Source of the DNA: Fomitopsis serialis
Lineage: Eukaryota > Basidiomycota > Agaricomycetes > Polyporales > Fomitopsidaceae
DNA: 25,936 nt
Assembly: GCF_022376445.1 (NCBI RefSeq)
Contig: NW_025955470.1
Span: 1-25,936, forward strand
Direction of reading: 5' to 3'
Shown: positions 1-9,895 of the stretch, one piece after another
How the letters are laid out: each line of letters opens with the position of its first letter
Position numbering within the stretch: the first letter of the stretch is position 1
Position numbers and translations under genes: made by a program
The notes under the pieces: model-generated
Database searches by the model: none
Seen by the model: only the letters and a program-made list of their open reading frames with translations
What the model was told of the DNA's origin: nothing

Positions 1-541
1 AATTCTTGGTATCGGTGAAAACGATGGGCGGGGGTCGTTGGTACAAGTTGACGGTTGGCGGAGGAAGCGAGCGAGGTCTGTGGTACCTCGCGGAAGGGAA
101 GGGGAGATGGGGTGGTGCGCCGCACGCTTCGTCCGCGATGTCCTTTAGTGAAGACTGCCTTTCCTGAGCCTGGTATACTCGATAGCCTTCCCTCCGACGT
201 TCCTAACCTGAGCTCTCCTCGATCCTGAGCCTGAGCCTAACTTCTGCGACCTTCCTTAGCCTGAACGCGAGCCTGAGACGGACCTGAAGCCTGAGATTGC
301 CCGGTGCAACCTAGATACTGAGTCCTGAGAGGTGGTGGTAGGTAACTAACTCCCCTTTTCCTCCGTCTCCCCCTCTAAGTCTCCCTCCGCGCTGTTTCCA
401 TGTCCCACCCTCGCTGGCATCCGTTTCTCTCCTTCCCGTTCCTTCCGCACCCGCCCTCGTCTCCTTCCGACACCTCCCCGTACCCTCCTCCAGCTTCTTC
501 CGCTTCCTCCGCCAGGCCCTCAGTGCTCCCCACCGTCTCCG
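1..541. other. Upstream region, no gene recognised
   Basis: I see no supported coding exon here. Bases 180-330 carry many scattered copies of a CCTGAG/GCCTGAG word, and 340-540 is a C/T-rich tract on the plus strand. This is consistent with the promoter and 5' untranslated region of the gene starting at 542, since pyrimidine-rich stretches often precede fungal transcription starts. The frame upstream of 542 stays open for some distance, so the true start could be a little further upstream. Open frames on the minus strand here are side effects of the compositional bias. Confidence 0.4.
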
Positions 542-1338
542 ATGCCCGTCGATGCTCCCCCAAACCCGTCCACCATCGTCTTCACCACCCGGTTCTACCG
601 CCTCATCGATCTTCTCCGCGACGAGCGTGTAGTAGAGCCTCGCCTGAACCCCGATAGTGACCGCGAATGGCTTGCCTGGGCCCATGGAGCTCGATGGTTA
701 ATCGTGCGTCCTTTTTCCTCCGTCCTGATTCCCGATCGTCCTTCTAAGCGGCCGTTCTCCCCGCGCAGCGAATGCTCTTCGACTCTCGTTCCCGTGCAGT
801 GGCCCACGGCGATGCTTCCCTTCCGCTCGTCCGCCGCTACCCTGACGTGCAGGAGCTGATCGAGTATCTCGACCAGGTCTTCCTCACTCTTCCGTCGCAG
901 CATAGCTATGTCGGCGAGCCTTTCCCTCTGATTGCCTGGGCCCCGAACCGAGTCACCGCCGAGCAAGCCGACGCAGAGATTGGCCGTCCCCTCCTTCCGG
1001 TTCGCTACTTAGAGCGTCCCTTACAGCTCTCGTCCTATCGTGCTTCTTCCGACAGCCTCGACGGCCTCCTTAGTCGGTTTCAGGGCCTCCTTGATGAGTG
1101 CCGCACCGCTAACCGTGACGCTCGTTCCGAGGCTGTCCATATCGCCCGAGGCCTAAATTCTGTTGAGGCCAGCGTCCGCGACTTGCACGTTCGCTTATCG
1201 GAGGGAGTGTACGTTCCCGACGGCTACTCCGGGATACCGCGTCGCCTGCGGTTCGCGCACCCTCAGGACTTCGAGGCGATGGAGGAGGGAGAGGTCGAGG
1301 ATGAGGTGCCGGAGGGACCTAGTGTTCATGTACAGTAG
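542..1338 (+). CDS. Hypothetical protein, two exons
   Basis: Exons 542-703 and 769-1338 join in phase across a 65-base intron (GTGCGT donor, GCGCAG acceptor), giving about 243 residues. I do not recognise the family. The N-terminal part (about residues 1-90) is rich in aromatic and charged residues and looks globular. Residues near 150-200 have heptad-like spacing of L, V and A with R, E and D and may form a helix or short coiled coil. The last 25 residues are strongly acidic (EEGEVEDEVPEG). There is no signal peptide or membrane segment. The start at 542 is the first ATG in this frame; an upstream start is possible. A short conserved exon-intron structure in good phase is the main reason to call it a gene. 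Confidence 0.5.
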
Positions 1339-1528
1339 CTGTCTTCAATCCGCAGTTTTACTTGGTCGTCCTTCGCCGAGGCGTTTTTCCTCCAATCGAC
1401 GTTGCTTCGTTCCGCGTTGTCCTACACCTGAGAGTGCGTCGTTCCGAGCTCGTACTGGTGCTCCCATGTGGGCCCACCCCACATCGTTCTCCTACCGGTC
1501 TGCTTGTCTGTCCGCCTTCCTTCCCGCC

Positions 1529-1606
1529 CATCTTCCTTCTCGCCCGTCTTCTCGCCTGTCTTCCTGCCCGTCTTCCTGCCCGTCTTCCTGCCCGTCTTCC
1601 TGCCCG
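1529..1606. repeat. 12-bp minisatellite (TCTTCCTGCCCG)
   Basis: Four perfect tandem copies of TCTTCCTGCCCG occupy 1559-1606. Degenerate copies extend left to about 1529. A short (CG)n run follows at about 1645-1659. Open frames across this tract in several phases encode simple repeats and are artefacts of the repeat, not genes. Confidence 0.85.
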
Positions 1607-2140
1607 CTAGTCCGCCTTCGCATCCATCCGCTTGTCTGTCTATCCGCGCGCGCGCGCGCCCACCGACCCTCGCGCCTGTGCCCGTGGTCCATCCGTCGGC
1701 TGCGTCTTCACGCGGGGCATTAGCCCTGCGCGCTCGCGGTCGACGTGTTGTACTGCACGTCGCCGCGTCCTGTGGCCACGGTCAGCTCGCTCGCTCGTGT
1801 GTGTCTATGCTCACCTGAATGCCAGTGTCGGCTACTCCCAGTCGCTGTCATCGTGCCCGCTGTGCTCTAACAACGTCGGTGACCGACGCGGGATGGTGGT
1901 CGTAAACAGCGGGCGGAAGCGCTTGCCGCTCACTCGGCTCGTTGCGAGCTCCCGGGTTTGGCCGGCACTGACGCCGCGCAGGGATCGCCTGGGGATCTCA
2001 GGACCTGAATGCCCTGACCCCGATGTGCGTCCATATCGGGCAGCTCGCATCGCGCGCCAGTGGTGCCGCCCCGGCGGCCCCGCCACGGACGAAGGGACCG
2101 GACTGCCCCGGCATGGCTGCTATATTGGGTAGCGACCGAC

Positions 2141-2190
2141 GGCGCCTCGCTCATACATGAGCGAGTGGCGGCTCATGTATGAAAGGCGCC
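2141..2190. repeat. Inverted repeat / hairpin
   Basis: Left arm 2141-2161 and right arm 2172-2190 are near-complementary. Both carry GGCGCCT at the outside and CTCATACATGAG at the inside, with about a 10-base loop and a few mismatches. A second small hairpin (CATCAAG / CTTGATG) sits at 2276-2295. It could be an end of a small mobile element, a MITE remnant or a folded transcript element. Nothing here identifies which. Confidence 0.6.
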
Positions 2191-3355
2191 CTCCAGTAAG
2201 TACAGGCTTGTTATGTATACACCCTTTTGCGCTAACTACAGGTATTCTATACATACATATGCCGGTATAGCCTGACATCAAGTAGTGTCTTGATGCCGGA
2301 CGTATTATCCCACTTTCGAAGTGGGGTTTCCAGAGATTCATCCTGGTCCAAAATGTATTGCTTGATGGACGAAGTGTCGTCCTCGGCCCGAGTTGTCGTG
2401 GGCTCATTCGAGAGAGACAAGCCAAGGAGACAACCTGTTACAAGGTTGTTTAGTAGTGATGTTCGTGATACTAACATGGTCCTTGAATACCAGTTATGTC
2501 CTCATCGACATCACGGTCAAGTCCTTCCATGGCCCCATATACCCTCCTTAGAGGTTTTGGTGTTTCATCATTTGATCCATCTAGCGGATCGGCGGTGGCT
2601 TGAAGCTGGCGGGAGGCCCGGCTTGACTGAGTAGGGGTTGCCGGTGTTCTATCCTTCGAACGACTAGGCATGATATAGAGTCTGGATGCAAGCTGCAGTT
2701 CCTCTCGTGTATCGGTAAATCAGTCGGTGAATGCAGTATGCGGCGGTTTGGAGAGGTTCTTTTTTTATATGTCTCGAAGGTTGCTATTGTGTCCGAATCC
2801 CCTAAGTGTTTCAATGCAGCAAAACACAAACACGCTCATCATTTGTATTGTCCCCACTGTCATCATTTGATGCCATGACTGGATCGTTGTTTCAACAATT
2901 GTAATGCACTGATTCTGTTGTAGTCGTTATTCAGAAGTTCTTGTTCTTCGGGTATTAATGATGTGATTATTGTTCGGCACTAGGCTACCGACTGGTAGCG
3001 TACACTGGCAGCCTGCTAATGATGGGTATTGTCAGGCATGATGTTGCTGCTGCCCCTGTCGGTGGGCTTATTGTTGCGTTCTTATTGTTCCTCTCTTGTC
3101 ATGACTGTAGTGTGCATAGGAAACCGAATTGATTCCCTGGTATGCATTCGTCGATACACAGGAAGATGTGAATTCGGCAAACTACTGCTTAAGTATTACA
3201 GGACCGACGTTCGTAGTCACGTGCTGAAGTATTCTCTAGTATATATCCCCCTCCGCTCGTTTGAACGTTGTAACATCGAACCTGCAGCTTCAGAATTCTG
3301 GTACTACGAACATTTCCAAACCCTGATAAGTACCTCGAACTCTCTGTCTGCTGTG

Positions 3356-4394
3356 ATGGATAAAGATACGAAGGACGTATGCGTGAAGAAAGCTTTCCAC
3401 TGCATGCGTCTTGTCGGGAGAGCGGGTCCTGGTAACTTGCACGTCGGCTCGGACCGCGGTCAAATGCTACACGATCTACTCGACATCTCTGATGATTCGT
3501 TCCCACAACGCTTCCATACTTCACGGCATACGAACAATGTCCTATACTTGCACAAGCTCAAGGCCGACGGTAGCAAAGTAGTCTGTAAAATTGCTACAGA
3601 CAAAGAGGGAGAGGGGCTGTTAAGCCATGAGGCGAGTGTCTACGAGGACGAAGCTCTTGCTGCATTTCGTGGCAACGAGATACCAAACTACTTCGGACTT
3701 TTCCACGGCCAATGGGGTGCCCGGGGCAAGATAACTTGCCTGGTGCTGGAGCACTGCGGGGAGGCGTTGTCGAGCGAGCTGCACAACCAGAAACTCTCAT
3801 TCAGGTATGAGGGTTCAGGGCGTCGACACAAGTTGAGCTGATGACAACGTGGCTACGGCGTCGACAGAGAGGCAACGGTCAGGGCCTTCGAGAAGCTGCA
3901 CAAGAACGCCAATATGTCGAGAGGATCGGACGACGACTACAGGCACGACGTTATAATCCGCAGGCCAAATGGACAGCCTTGCCTTGTAGATTTCACGGCT
4001 GCAATTCGTCACAGCAAGTGTCCGACCCCGAAAATCGACTGTAAAGTCATCAGGACGGCGATTCCGGCTGATTACTGCAGGGAGTTGACAGCGGTCGCCA
4101 TCGATGCATGGGCATGGATAGATCGTCAGTGTCCTCTTCAGTGACTTGTAGCCTTTCTGATATCCAGGACTGTTACGCATTTCAGTTCCGCTTTCAGTGG
4201 ACGCGCTCGGTTTGGCAATGATGTATAAAAAAAGGAGGTCGGCGGAGGAATACTGGCTCGCAGAGAAACGAGCCATATGGCCTCCTCCTCACGACGAGGT
4301 GGCTATAGCATGCATACATGAATCTATACAGGAATGGGAGGCTGAGTTCGCTGGTATGGTCGATCACCTGGCGGAACTGGACCGCGAAGAGTAG
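3356..4394 (+). CDS. Protein-kinase-like protein, probable pseudokinase
   Basis: Three exons (3356-3804, 3868-4124, 4186-4394) join in phase over introns of 63 and 61 bases, giving about 304 residues. The middle resembles the basidiomycete protein-kinase-like family: a VCKIA strand with the putative ATP-binding lysine near residue 78, a helix with SHEASVYEDE, a hinge-like LVLEHCGE, then FEKLHKN and LVDFTAA in the DFG position. The catalytic loop where H-x-D or H-G-D is expected reads MSRGSDDDY, so the proton-acceptor aspartate seems to be replaced by serine. Catalysis is therefore doubtful. The start was placed at the ATG at 3356 because upstream in-frame sequence is hydrophobic and unlike kinases. 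The second donor, GTCAGT at 4125, is weaker than usual but is the one that keeps phase. The C-terminal tail (SAEEYWLAEKRAIW) is helical and charged. Confidence 0.6.
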
Positions 4395-4756
4395 AATATG
4401 TAGTGCAGGTAATAGGTCCCATGCGGTGTATAAACATAAAACCTGAAAAAACGACGATCAACTGCAGTGAGCTGTATCACCTAGCGTGAGCGGAGCCGGC
4501 GTGGTAGGGCTCTATACCTAAGATTCGCTACATGGAATCAATTAATGGTATAGACTGAGAGTGATCGTGCTCGTACTCGACGTGCGACGAGTGCGGGCGT
4601 GTTAGATCTCAGTACTTAGCCATCGCGTGAGCGTTTCCCGACGCGTCCATTCAGCCTCAGTCCTTCCTCCCCTCCTCCTTTCATACTTCATCGCGCGACT
4701 GCACACCAGCCCTCTCCCCGTTGAGACTGCCGTAACGGAACCTCTACTCAGAGCCC
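4395..4756. other. Intergenic region
   Basis: No gene seen. It lies between the kinase-like gene and the ATG7-derived fragment. The part just before 4757 is C/T-rich and may be the copied or original promoter of ATG7. Confidence 0.4.
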
Positions 4757-6215
4757 ATGCCCATTCTACAATTCACTCCGTTCTTTGCCTCGTCCAACTG
4801 GCATTCTGGCACGCATTCACGGACTTCAAGATCGATGTGCTCCGGTTCTCTGACGACGCTATAACGATCCATGGCTCGTATGCTGTCGGTCCATTTGTCA
4901 AGCTTTAAGGATCGCGAGTCTGGCGCCGGATTGGCGCACGGGTGTAATCTCACAGTCGGTGGCGAGTCGTTCTCGAAGTCGGATAAGTGAGTGGCGGAAC
5001 TGTATCCCTTGAACAGATGCATGACCTGTCTTTAGCAGACCACCAGTCCATTCACCATTGGTGATTGGCGTATGCAAGGACTATAACACGAAGAGTGCAA
5101 AACAGCGGACAAGACCGCGCTCTTCGTCCAAGTGACGGACGAGGTACGTCTTCGTTCTACTCCGATTCTCTCCCTCTGCCGATGCATGCCCTATGCGCCT
5201 GCATACTGAATGTGGAGCTGCACTGCATCGTCAGGAGACGCGCCGTCCTGTGAAATGTGGATTGTTGAACCAGGTCTCCTGAGTTCGTATTCCTCGAGTC
5301 TTCTGTCGCGGTACAGTGTCTGCGACCGTGATAACAACCCAAGCACCGGCGCCCCAACTTCTCAGGTCAATTTCTGCGGGTTCTGAAAGAAACAGACGGC
5401 CTCCATCGCTTTGAAGCACCCTCTTTCTTCAGAATGTACACCCTTCTTCGTGCAGACCGTGACATGCTGCTTCGATTATCTCTCTCAGCATGTGTATCAT
5501 GTGGCGGTTTCACATGTGCATGTTCATCTGACGGCCTCAGCCTGATAACCGTTGTCCATAGATCCGGAAGACTATCACGGTCGACCGCTCGACGGCCCAG
5601 CTCAGTGGCTTCCTACTCACCGCCTTCGCGGACCTCAAGAAGTACAAGTACTGCTACTGGTTCGCCTTCCCCACCTTCGTAGTCAAGCCGGCATGAGACA
5701 TCCAGGAAAACCGGAAAACCACGTCGGAAGAGTTCAGCAACTCCTTCGCACGTCGTCTATTCGTCTATCCCGTTTCTTATGCGTGTATTGACGAGCCACG
5801 CACTCAGCTTTCCGCGATTGAAGCGACGCAACTGCCCTCTCCACGAGCTTTCCTCCTCCGGCCGAAGGCAGGCAGCGACAAGCCCGAGGTCGCCTCCGTG
5901 GAAGAGTACGACCAGATCTTTGCTAACGTCACCTGCGAGCAACGTGCCATCGCTTTCCTCGACCCCTCCGCGACACCCTCCAGCCCCGGCCTTCCACCCC
6001 GCAACTTCTCGACCTACCTCCGCACTCCACCCCGCGTGTTGGCACAACTCCGAGCGTCCCGTCTGCGCGCCGTTCAAGAGCCGCTTCGATGTCGTGTCCC
6101 AGAGCCCGGACGACGTCGTGGCGAAGGCGGAGATACCGGTGGCGGCTGGGAGGAGAACGTCCAAGGCGAGCTGAGTCCGCGCGTGGCCGATGTGGCGCCG
6201 ATGGACCCGACGAGG
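4757..6215 (+). pseudogene. ATG7: ATG7 N-terminal fragment, decayed
   Basis: Translation shows the N-terminal domain of Atg7, the E1-like enzyme that activates Atg8 and Atg12 in autophagy. Readable blocks, in different frames, are MPILQFTPF, FWHAFTDFKIDVLR, GCNLTVGGESF, ADKTALFVQV, FADLKKYKYCYWFAFP, LPSPRAFLLRP, FLDPSA and finally VADVAPMDPTR at a splice donor. The order matches Atg7, but the adenylation and catalytic-cysteine half is absent. Lesions: a frame change near 4785, a 7-base insertion after VK near 4900, a frame change near 5088, a TGA at 5694-5696 where Atg7 has the tryptophan of its KPAW motif, and frame changes near 6037 and 6150. Introns are still present (one after 4987, another at 5144-5561), so this is a DNA-level duplicate and not a retrocopy. 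A functional ATG7 is expected elsewhere in the genome. Confidence 0.85.
5144..5561 (+). other. Enlarged intron inside the ATG7 fragment
   Basis: The reading passes from ...QVTDE before a GTACGT donor at 5144 to IRKTITVDRSTAQ after a TAG acceptor ending at 5561. These blocks are adjacent in Atg7. The interval is 418 bases, while all other introns in the window are 42 to 67 bases, so about 360 bases of extra sequence seem to have been inserted. I see no recognisable element or coding frame inside it. Confidence 0.5.
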
Positions 6216-6311
6216 TGAGCTACCCACAAAGATGAGGGGCGGGTGTATGCTAATGCGCGTGGTGCGACAAGCTAGATATGCAGCTGGATGGAACCCGCTT
6301 CGTGATCACCT

Positions 6312-6319
6312 TTCATCGC
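6312..6319. repeat. Left 8-bp target-site duplication of hAT element
   Basis: TTCATCGC stands directly before the left inverted repeat and is repeated exactly at 9888-9895, directly after the right one. hAT transposases make 8-bp duplications, so the copy fits the family. Confidence 0.93.
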
Positions 6320-6338
6320 TAGTGCAGAGCAAGGGTCC
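6320..6338 (+). repeat. hAT left terminal inverted repeat
   Basis: The 19 bases beginning TAGTGCAGAGCA match the reverse complement of 9869-9887 with a single mismatch. The start TAG is common among hAT ends. Confidence 0.92.
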
Positions 6339-6374
6339 GCCGAACCCGCGCGGGTCACGGGTAAGGGTCACCAA

Positions 6375-6409
6375 GGGTAAGGGTGGGGGTCAGCTTCGGC
6401 CAACCCTCG
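6375..6409 (+). repeat. hAT subterminal repeat, left copy
   Basis: This 35-base segment (begins GGGTAAGGGTG, contains GGGTCAGC) recurs in the same orientation at 9831-9865 with about five or six differences. It is probably a transposase-binding or end-recognition region. The same orientation at both ends is unusual beside the inverted terminal repeats. Confidence 0.7.
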
Positions 6410-6589
6410 CACCCGTAGCCATACCCGTGGGCTAAGTTCCTTCATTGGACAGCTGGGCGACTCAGACTTTCGACGGCGAACACCGAGTGGCTTGGAAACC
6501 TTATCAATGAACTGCTATACACAAGTTCGCAAGCCAGAGCGGTCTCTCGGGTCTACCTTTAGGCTGAAACACAAGGTTCCACTGCCACG

Positions 6590-9500
6590 ATGCCTAAGTC
6601 CACCTCTACCCCGCCTTCTCGAAGCACCGAATCATCGGGGAAGCGCGCTCGAATTCCTTCGGAGAAGGGCGCAGTGTTAGCAGCAGCAGCAGCAGAAAAG
6701 ACCAAATCGAAGAAGGTACTCACCACTGCGGCGCCGAAGGAGCCTCCGACGACATCGAAGAAGCAATTGGCCGTGGCAAGGAAAGTTCTCAAGCCAGTGC
6801 CCGTGAAGAGCATGGCACCCGCGCCCGCCAAGCCTGGTCCACAAGTCGCTGACATCGTCGACGAAGATGACACTGAGTCGAGCGATGATGACGACGATAT
6901 TGTCGAGGTTGATAGCTCTGGGCGCCGCAAGCAAACGGCACCCGCGAAGGAAGAAACTCCTGAAGAGGAGCTCGGTGAGTGTATGCTGTGTCCGAAGAAC
7001 CTGTGCTCACCATGACCTCTCATTTGCACAGAGCGTCTTAGCAAAGACTGGGTTGCACCCATCTATGCCTTTTACAAGCGCGAAGTTACCATACACATCG
7101 CTGATGACGGCAAGCGTGCGCACGTCTTCGAGTGCATGAACCATGGCTGCAATGTCACCATCAAACGGTGGCTTGACAAGAAAGACCGCTCGTCCACGAG
7201 CAATCTACGCAGACACGTCAAAAGATGCTTCAGCGAGGAAGCTCTGGATGCTGCGGATGCGATCGGGACAATCAAGAAGGCCCGCGATGACGTGAAGACT
7301 TACCTACGATCCGGTGATCTCACGGTGTCATTCACTCGCACAGGCAAGGGAAAGGTAACCTACTCAGTGCGTCAGCATACGAAGAACGAGACTCGGTAAG
7401 CATTCACATTGATGGATAGGAGACGAGTACTTACTTACACGAGTTATCAGTGCTGAGATCGTGCGCTGGGTTGCCGAAAGCCTGCGGCCCTTCACGATCG
7501 TCGAGGACCGCGCATTTCTGAGCCTCATGAAAACAGGGAGGCCAGAATACTATATTCCATCTCGCTGGACGGTCGCGCGCGACGTTCAGCGTGTCTTCAT
7601 CCGCACGCGTGCTCGTATTGCGAAGATGCTTCAGGTCAGTACGCGAAATCAATACATAAAACTATCTTATAACATACCTTAGGATTACGACGGCGAGCTG
7701 AACTTCGCTACCGATTGCTGGACCTCACCCAATCACAAGGCTATGGTAGCCTTCTCCGTCCATTTCGAGCACAACGGTGTTCCCGTTCGGCTGAACCTCG
7801 ATCTCATTGAGCTTGCGAAGTCTCATTCAGGCTTGAACCTCGCGGGCGTGTTTGCAGACATGCTCGAAGACTTCGGTATTAGCAATAAGGTACAGGCAAA
7901 ACACGAGCTCTCAAGCATGGACTCACCAAGGGCTCCAAACAGATTCTCTCTGTCACTGCAGACAATGCATCGTCGAACGATACCATGATCGACGAGCTCT
8001 GCCAGCTTGTTGGGTCGTTTCGAGGCCAGGCGGCGCGCGTTCGCTGCTTCGATCACATCCTCAATCTTGTGGTGAAGACGTTGCTGCGGCAGTTCGACAC
8101 CACGCGAAGCAAGAAGGGTGCCGAGGCTGCAGCCCTCGACGCAGCAGAGGCCGTCTTGCGCGAGCTGGCAGATGATCTTGAAGGACCAGAGGATGATGAC
8201 GACGTTGTTGGGGAATGGGATGTCAGTGGACTCGACGATGACGATGATGACAATGTCGAGGGATGGGTGGATGAACGGCAGGGCATGACGGAGGAGGAGA
8301 TCAAGGCCCTAGATGCCACGACGCGCCCTGTCAAGCTCGTGCTCGCAAAAGTTGGTTAATACTGGCTGTAATGATATCAGATCAGCGACTCACCTTAGGA
8401 TAGCTTCGCCGGCTCTCGCAATCCATCATCAACTCCACGACCAAGCTCCTTCCAGCCTGGCACGCGATGCTTGAAGAGCTCGAGCTGGCGATAGAGAATA
8501 TGCCACGCGATGTTCGCACGCGCTGGAACTCGACCCATGGGATGTTAGCATTCACGTTAGAGTACCGTGATGCGGTCAACGGACTTACCAGTGACCGGAC
8601 GATGGACCTGCGGCGGTTGGAGTTGAACGACGACGAGTGGGAGATCGTGACTCAACTGTGTGACGTTCTCAAGGTTCGTCACGTTTTGTCACTCAACACG
8701 AGTCTCCGCTAACTGCCGGCACCTCAGATATTCGTCGACGGGACGGAGTTCTTCTCACGCGACAGCCCCAACCTCGCCATGGTCATCCCGGCCATGGACC
8801 TCCTTGATGAACATCTTACAGACTACTCGCTCAAAGCAACTGTGCTCCCGTCAATCCGCGCCGCAGTTGGTCTCGCCAAGAAAACGTTGAACCGTTACTA
8901 CAGTAAGACTGACGAGTCGAATGCGTACCGTATTGCAATGGGTCAGTACATGCCGCACTGCCACTGCCGGCCTCTTCATTATACTAATTTCTCGTAGTCT
9001 TGCATCCGCGTCACAAGTTGAAATACTTCGAGTCTGCGCGGTGGGAGGGTGGCTGGATCAAGACAGCCGAACAGCTTGTTCGCGATGAATACGCAGACTG
9101 GCTGTCACGCCATGGCAAGAAGGATAGCGAGGTGACAGGCAGCGAGACTGAGCAGAGTGAGGACGAGCAACCGCCTCCAAGGAAGAAGGTATGTGTCTTC
9201 GTTCTTGTACGTGGCCGCTGCTCACACCTTACAGTCAAAGAATATGTTCGACAACATACCTGCTCTCGCACTGCCCAAGCCGACGAAGGTTGCAGACGAG
9301 CTCGAGACCTACCTCGCTGCTGACGTCGAGGCTGTATATGACCCTCTCGAATGGTGGCATGAGCGTCGTCGCAAATTCCCCAACCTCTCGCGGATGGCCA
9401 AGAGCTATCTAACCATTCCCGGTACGTCTTCTTGTTGGGCGTCGGAAGTTACTAATGTCATGGCTTTTCTATCAATAGCTACCTCTGCGGACGTCGAGCG

Positions 9501-9693
9501 TATGTTCAGTCGCGGCCGTCTCATCCTTCCACATGTGCGGAATGGCTTGGCGTCGCAATCAATCCGCGCGCTGCTTTGTCTGGGTGATTGGAGTCTCAAG
9601 GGTTATGTCGAAGATGATGATGTAAGCATAGTTACTTCGCAACCTGACACTGGTGCAGAGGATTACGAGCGGCCGGTCATCGACGTTGACTAG
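6590..9693 (+). CDS. hAT family transposase with BED zinc finger
   Basis: Ten exons (6590-6974, 7032-7395, 7451-7634, 7683-7889, 7943-8350, 8404-8673, 8728-8941, 8998-9188, 9235-9421, 9479-9693) join in phase over nine introns of 46 to 57 bases and give 874 residues. Residues 1-128 are a lysine-rich and acidic linker. A BED-type zinc finger spans about 129-195 (C163, C168, H190, C194). The RNase-H-like core follows: D322 in NFATDCWTSP, D387 in SVTADNASSN, then CFDHILNLVV and MPRDVRTRWNS. An acidic insert separates parts of the core. The C-terminal hAT dimerisation region has WWHERRRKFPNL and SADVERMFSRGR with E810. All three DDE residues are present. A 37-base candidate intron near 9620 was not used because it breaks the frame. 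It would cut and rejoin this element's own ends in the nucleus. Confidence 0.93.
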
Positions 9694-9830
9694 ATACAGT
9701 TCGAGCCTTACAATACACTCTGCAATATAATGTTATGACCCGCGACCCGCTCGAACCCGCATGACCCGCGCCCAGACCCGCACGACCCGCGCACAAACCC
9801 GTACCCGTTCTCGCGGGTCTATACCCTCAC

Positions 9831-9865
9831 GGGTAAGGGTGCGGGTCAGCCTCGGGACACCCTCG
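9831..9865 (+). repeat. hAT subterminal repeat, right copy
   Basis: Direct repeat of 6375-6409. It lies in a tract (about 9738-9875) with many ACCCGC and GGGT words. Confidence 0.7.
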
Positions 9866-9868
9866 GGT

Positions 9869-9887
9869 GGACCCGTGCTCTGCACTA
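9869..9887 (-). repeat. hAT right terminal inverted repeat
   Basis: Reverse complement of the left repeat with one mismatch (C for A at the thirteenth base from the end). It is followed at once by the second target-site copy. Confidence 0.92.
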
Positions 9888-9895
9888 TTCATCGC
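9888..9895. repeat. Right 8-bp target-site duplication of hAT element
   Basis: TTCATCGC, identical to 6312-6319. One copy is the original target. Confidence 0.93.

Larger units (their letters stand above)
1339..3355. other. Intergenic, about 2 kb, no gene recognised
   Basis: Between the first hypothetical gene and the kinase-like gene I find no reading frame with convincing protein character. The stretch holds the minisatellite at 1529-1606, a CG run near 1645, a strong inverted repeat at 2141-2190 and small hairpins near 2276-2295. From about 2640 to 3350 the sequence becomes more AT-rich and open frames are unconvincing. A plus-strand frame runs upstream of 3356 into the kinase-like gene, but its hydrophobic N-terminal part does not resemble the family. 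Confidence 0.45.
6320..9887 (+). mobile_element. Complete hAT DNA transposon, 3568 bp
   Basis: The element is bounded by 19-bp inverted repeats, TAGTGCAGAGCA(A/C)GGGTCC at 6320-6338 and its complement at 9869-9887, with one mismatch. They are flanked by a perfect 8-bp duplication. Inside is a single ten-exon transposase gene (6590-9693) without stops or frame breaks. Both subterminal regions are packed with GGGT/ACCC words, as in hAT elements where such repeats bind transposase. Terminal repeats, target duplication and intact transposase together suggest a recent and possibly still autonomous insertion. It sits about 100 bases behind the broken ATG7 fragment. The insertion alone does not explain that fragment's truncation, because the sequence right of the element does not continue ATG7. 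Confidence 0.93.

Noticed and set aside
1492..1692. Minus-strand frame encoding GQEDGQED repeats, and matching plus-strand frames
   Set aside because: These are produced by the 12-bp minisatellite and have no other protein character.
6350..6440. Telomere-like GGGTAA words
   Set aside because: They are irregular, not a tandem TTAGGG array, and lie within the hAT ends.
8053..8334. Serine-rich minus-strand open frame
   Set aside because: It is the antisense shadow of the acidic tract in the hAT transposase.
9620..9656. A last intron in the hAT transposase (GTAAGC to GTGCAG)
   Set aside because: At 37 bases it is shorter than the others and shifts the frame. Reading through gives a normal C-terminus.
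6312..9895. The hAT insertion as the cause of ATG7 truncation
   Set aside because: The sequence right of the element does not continue ATG7, and the fragment already has many independent lesions, so the truncation is separate.
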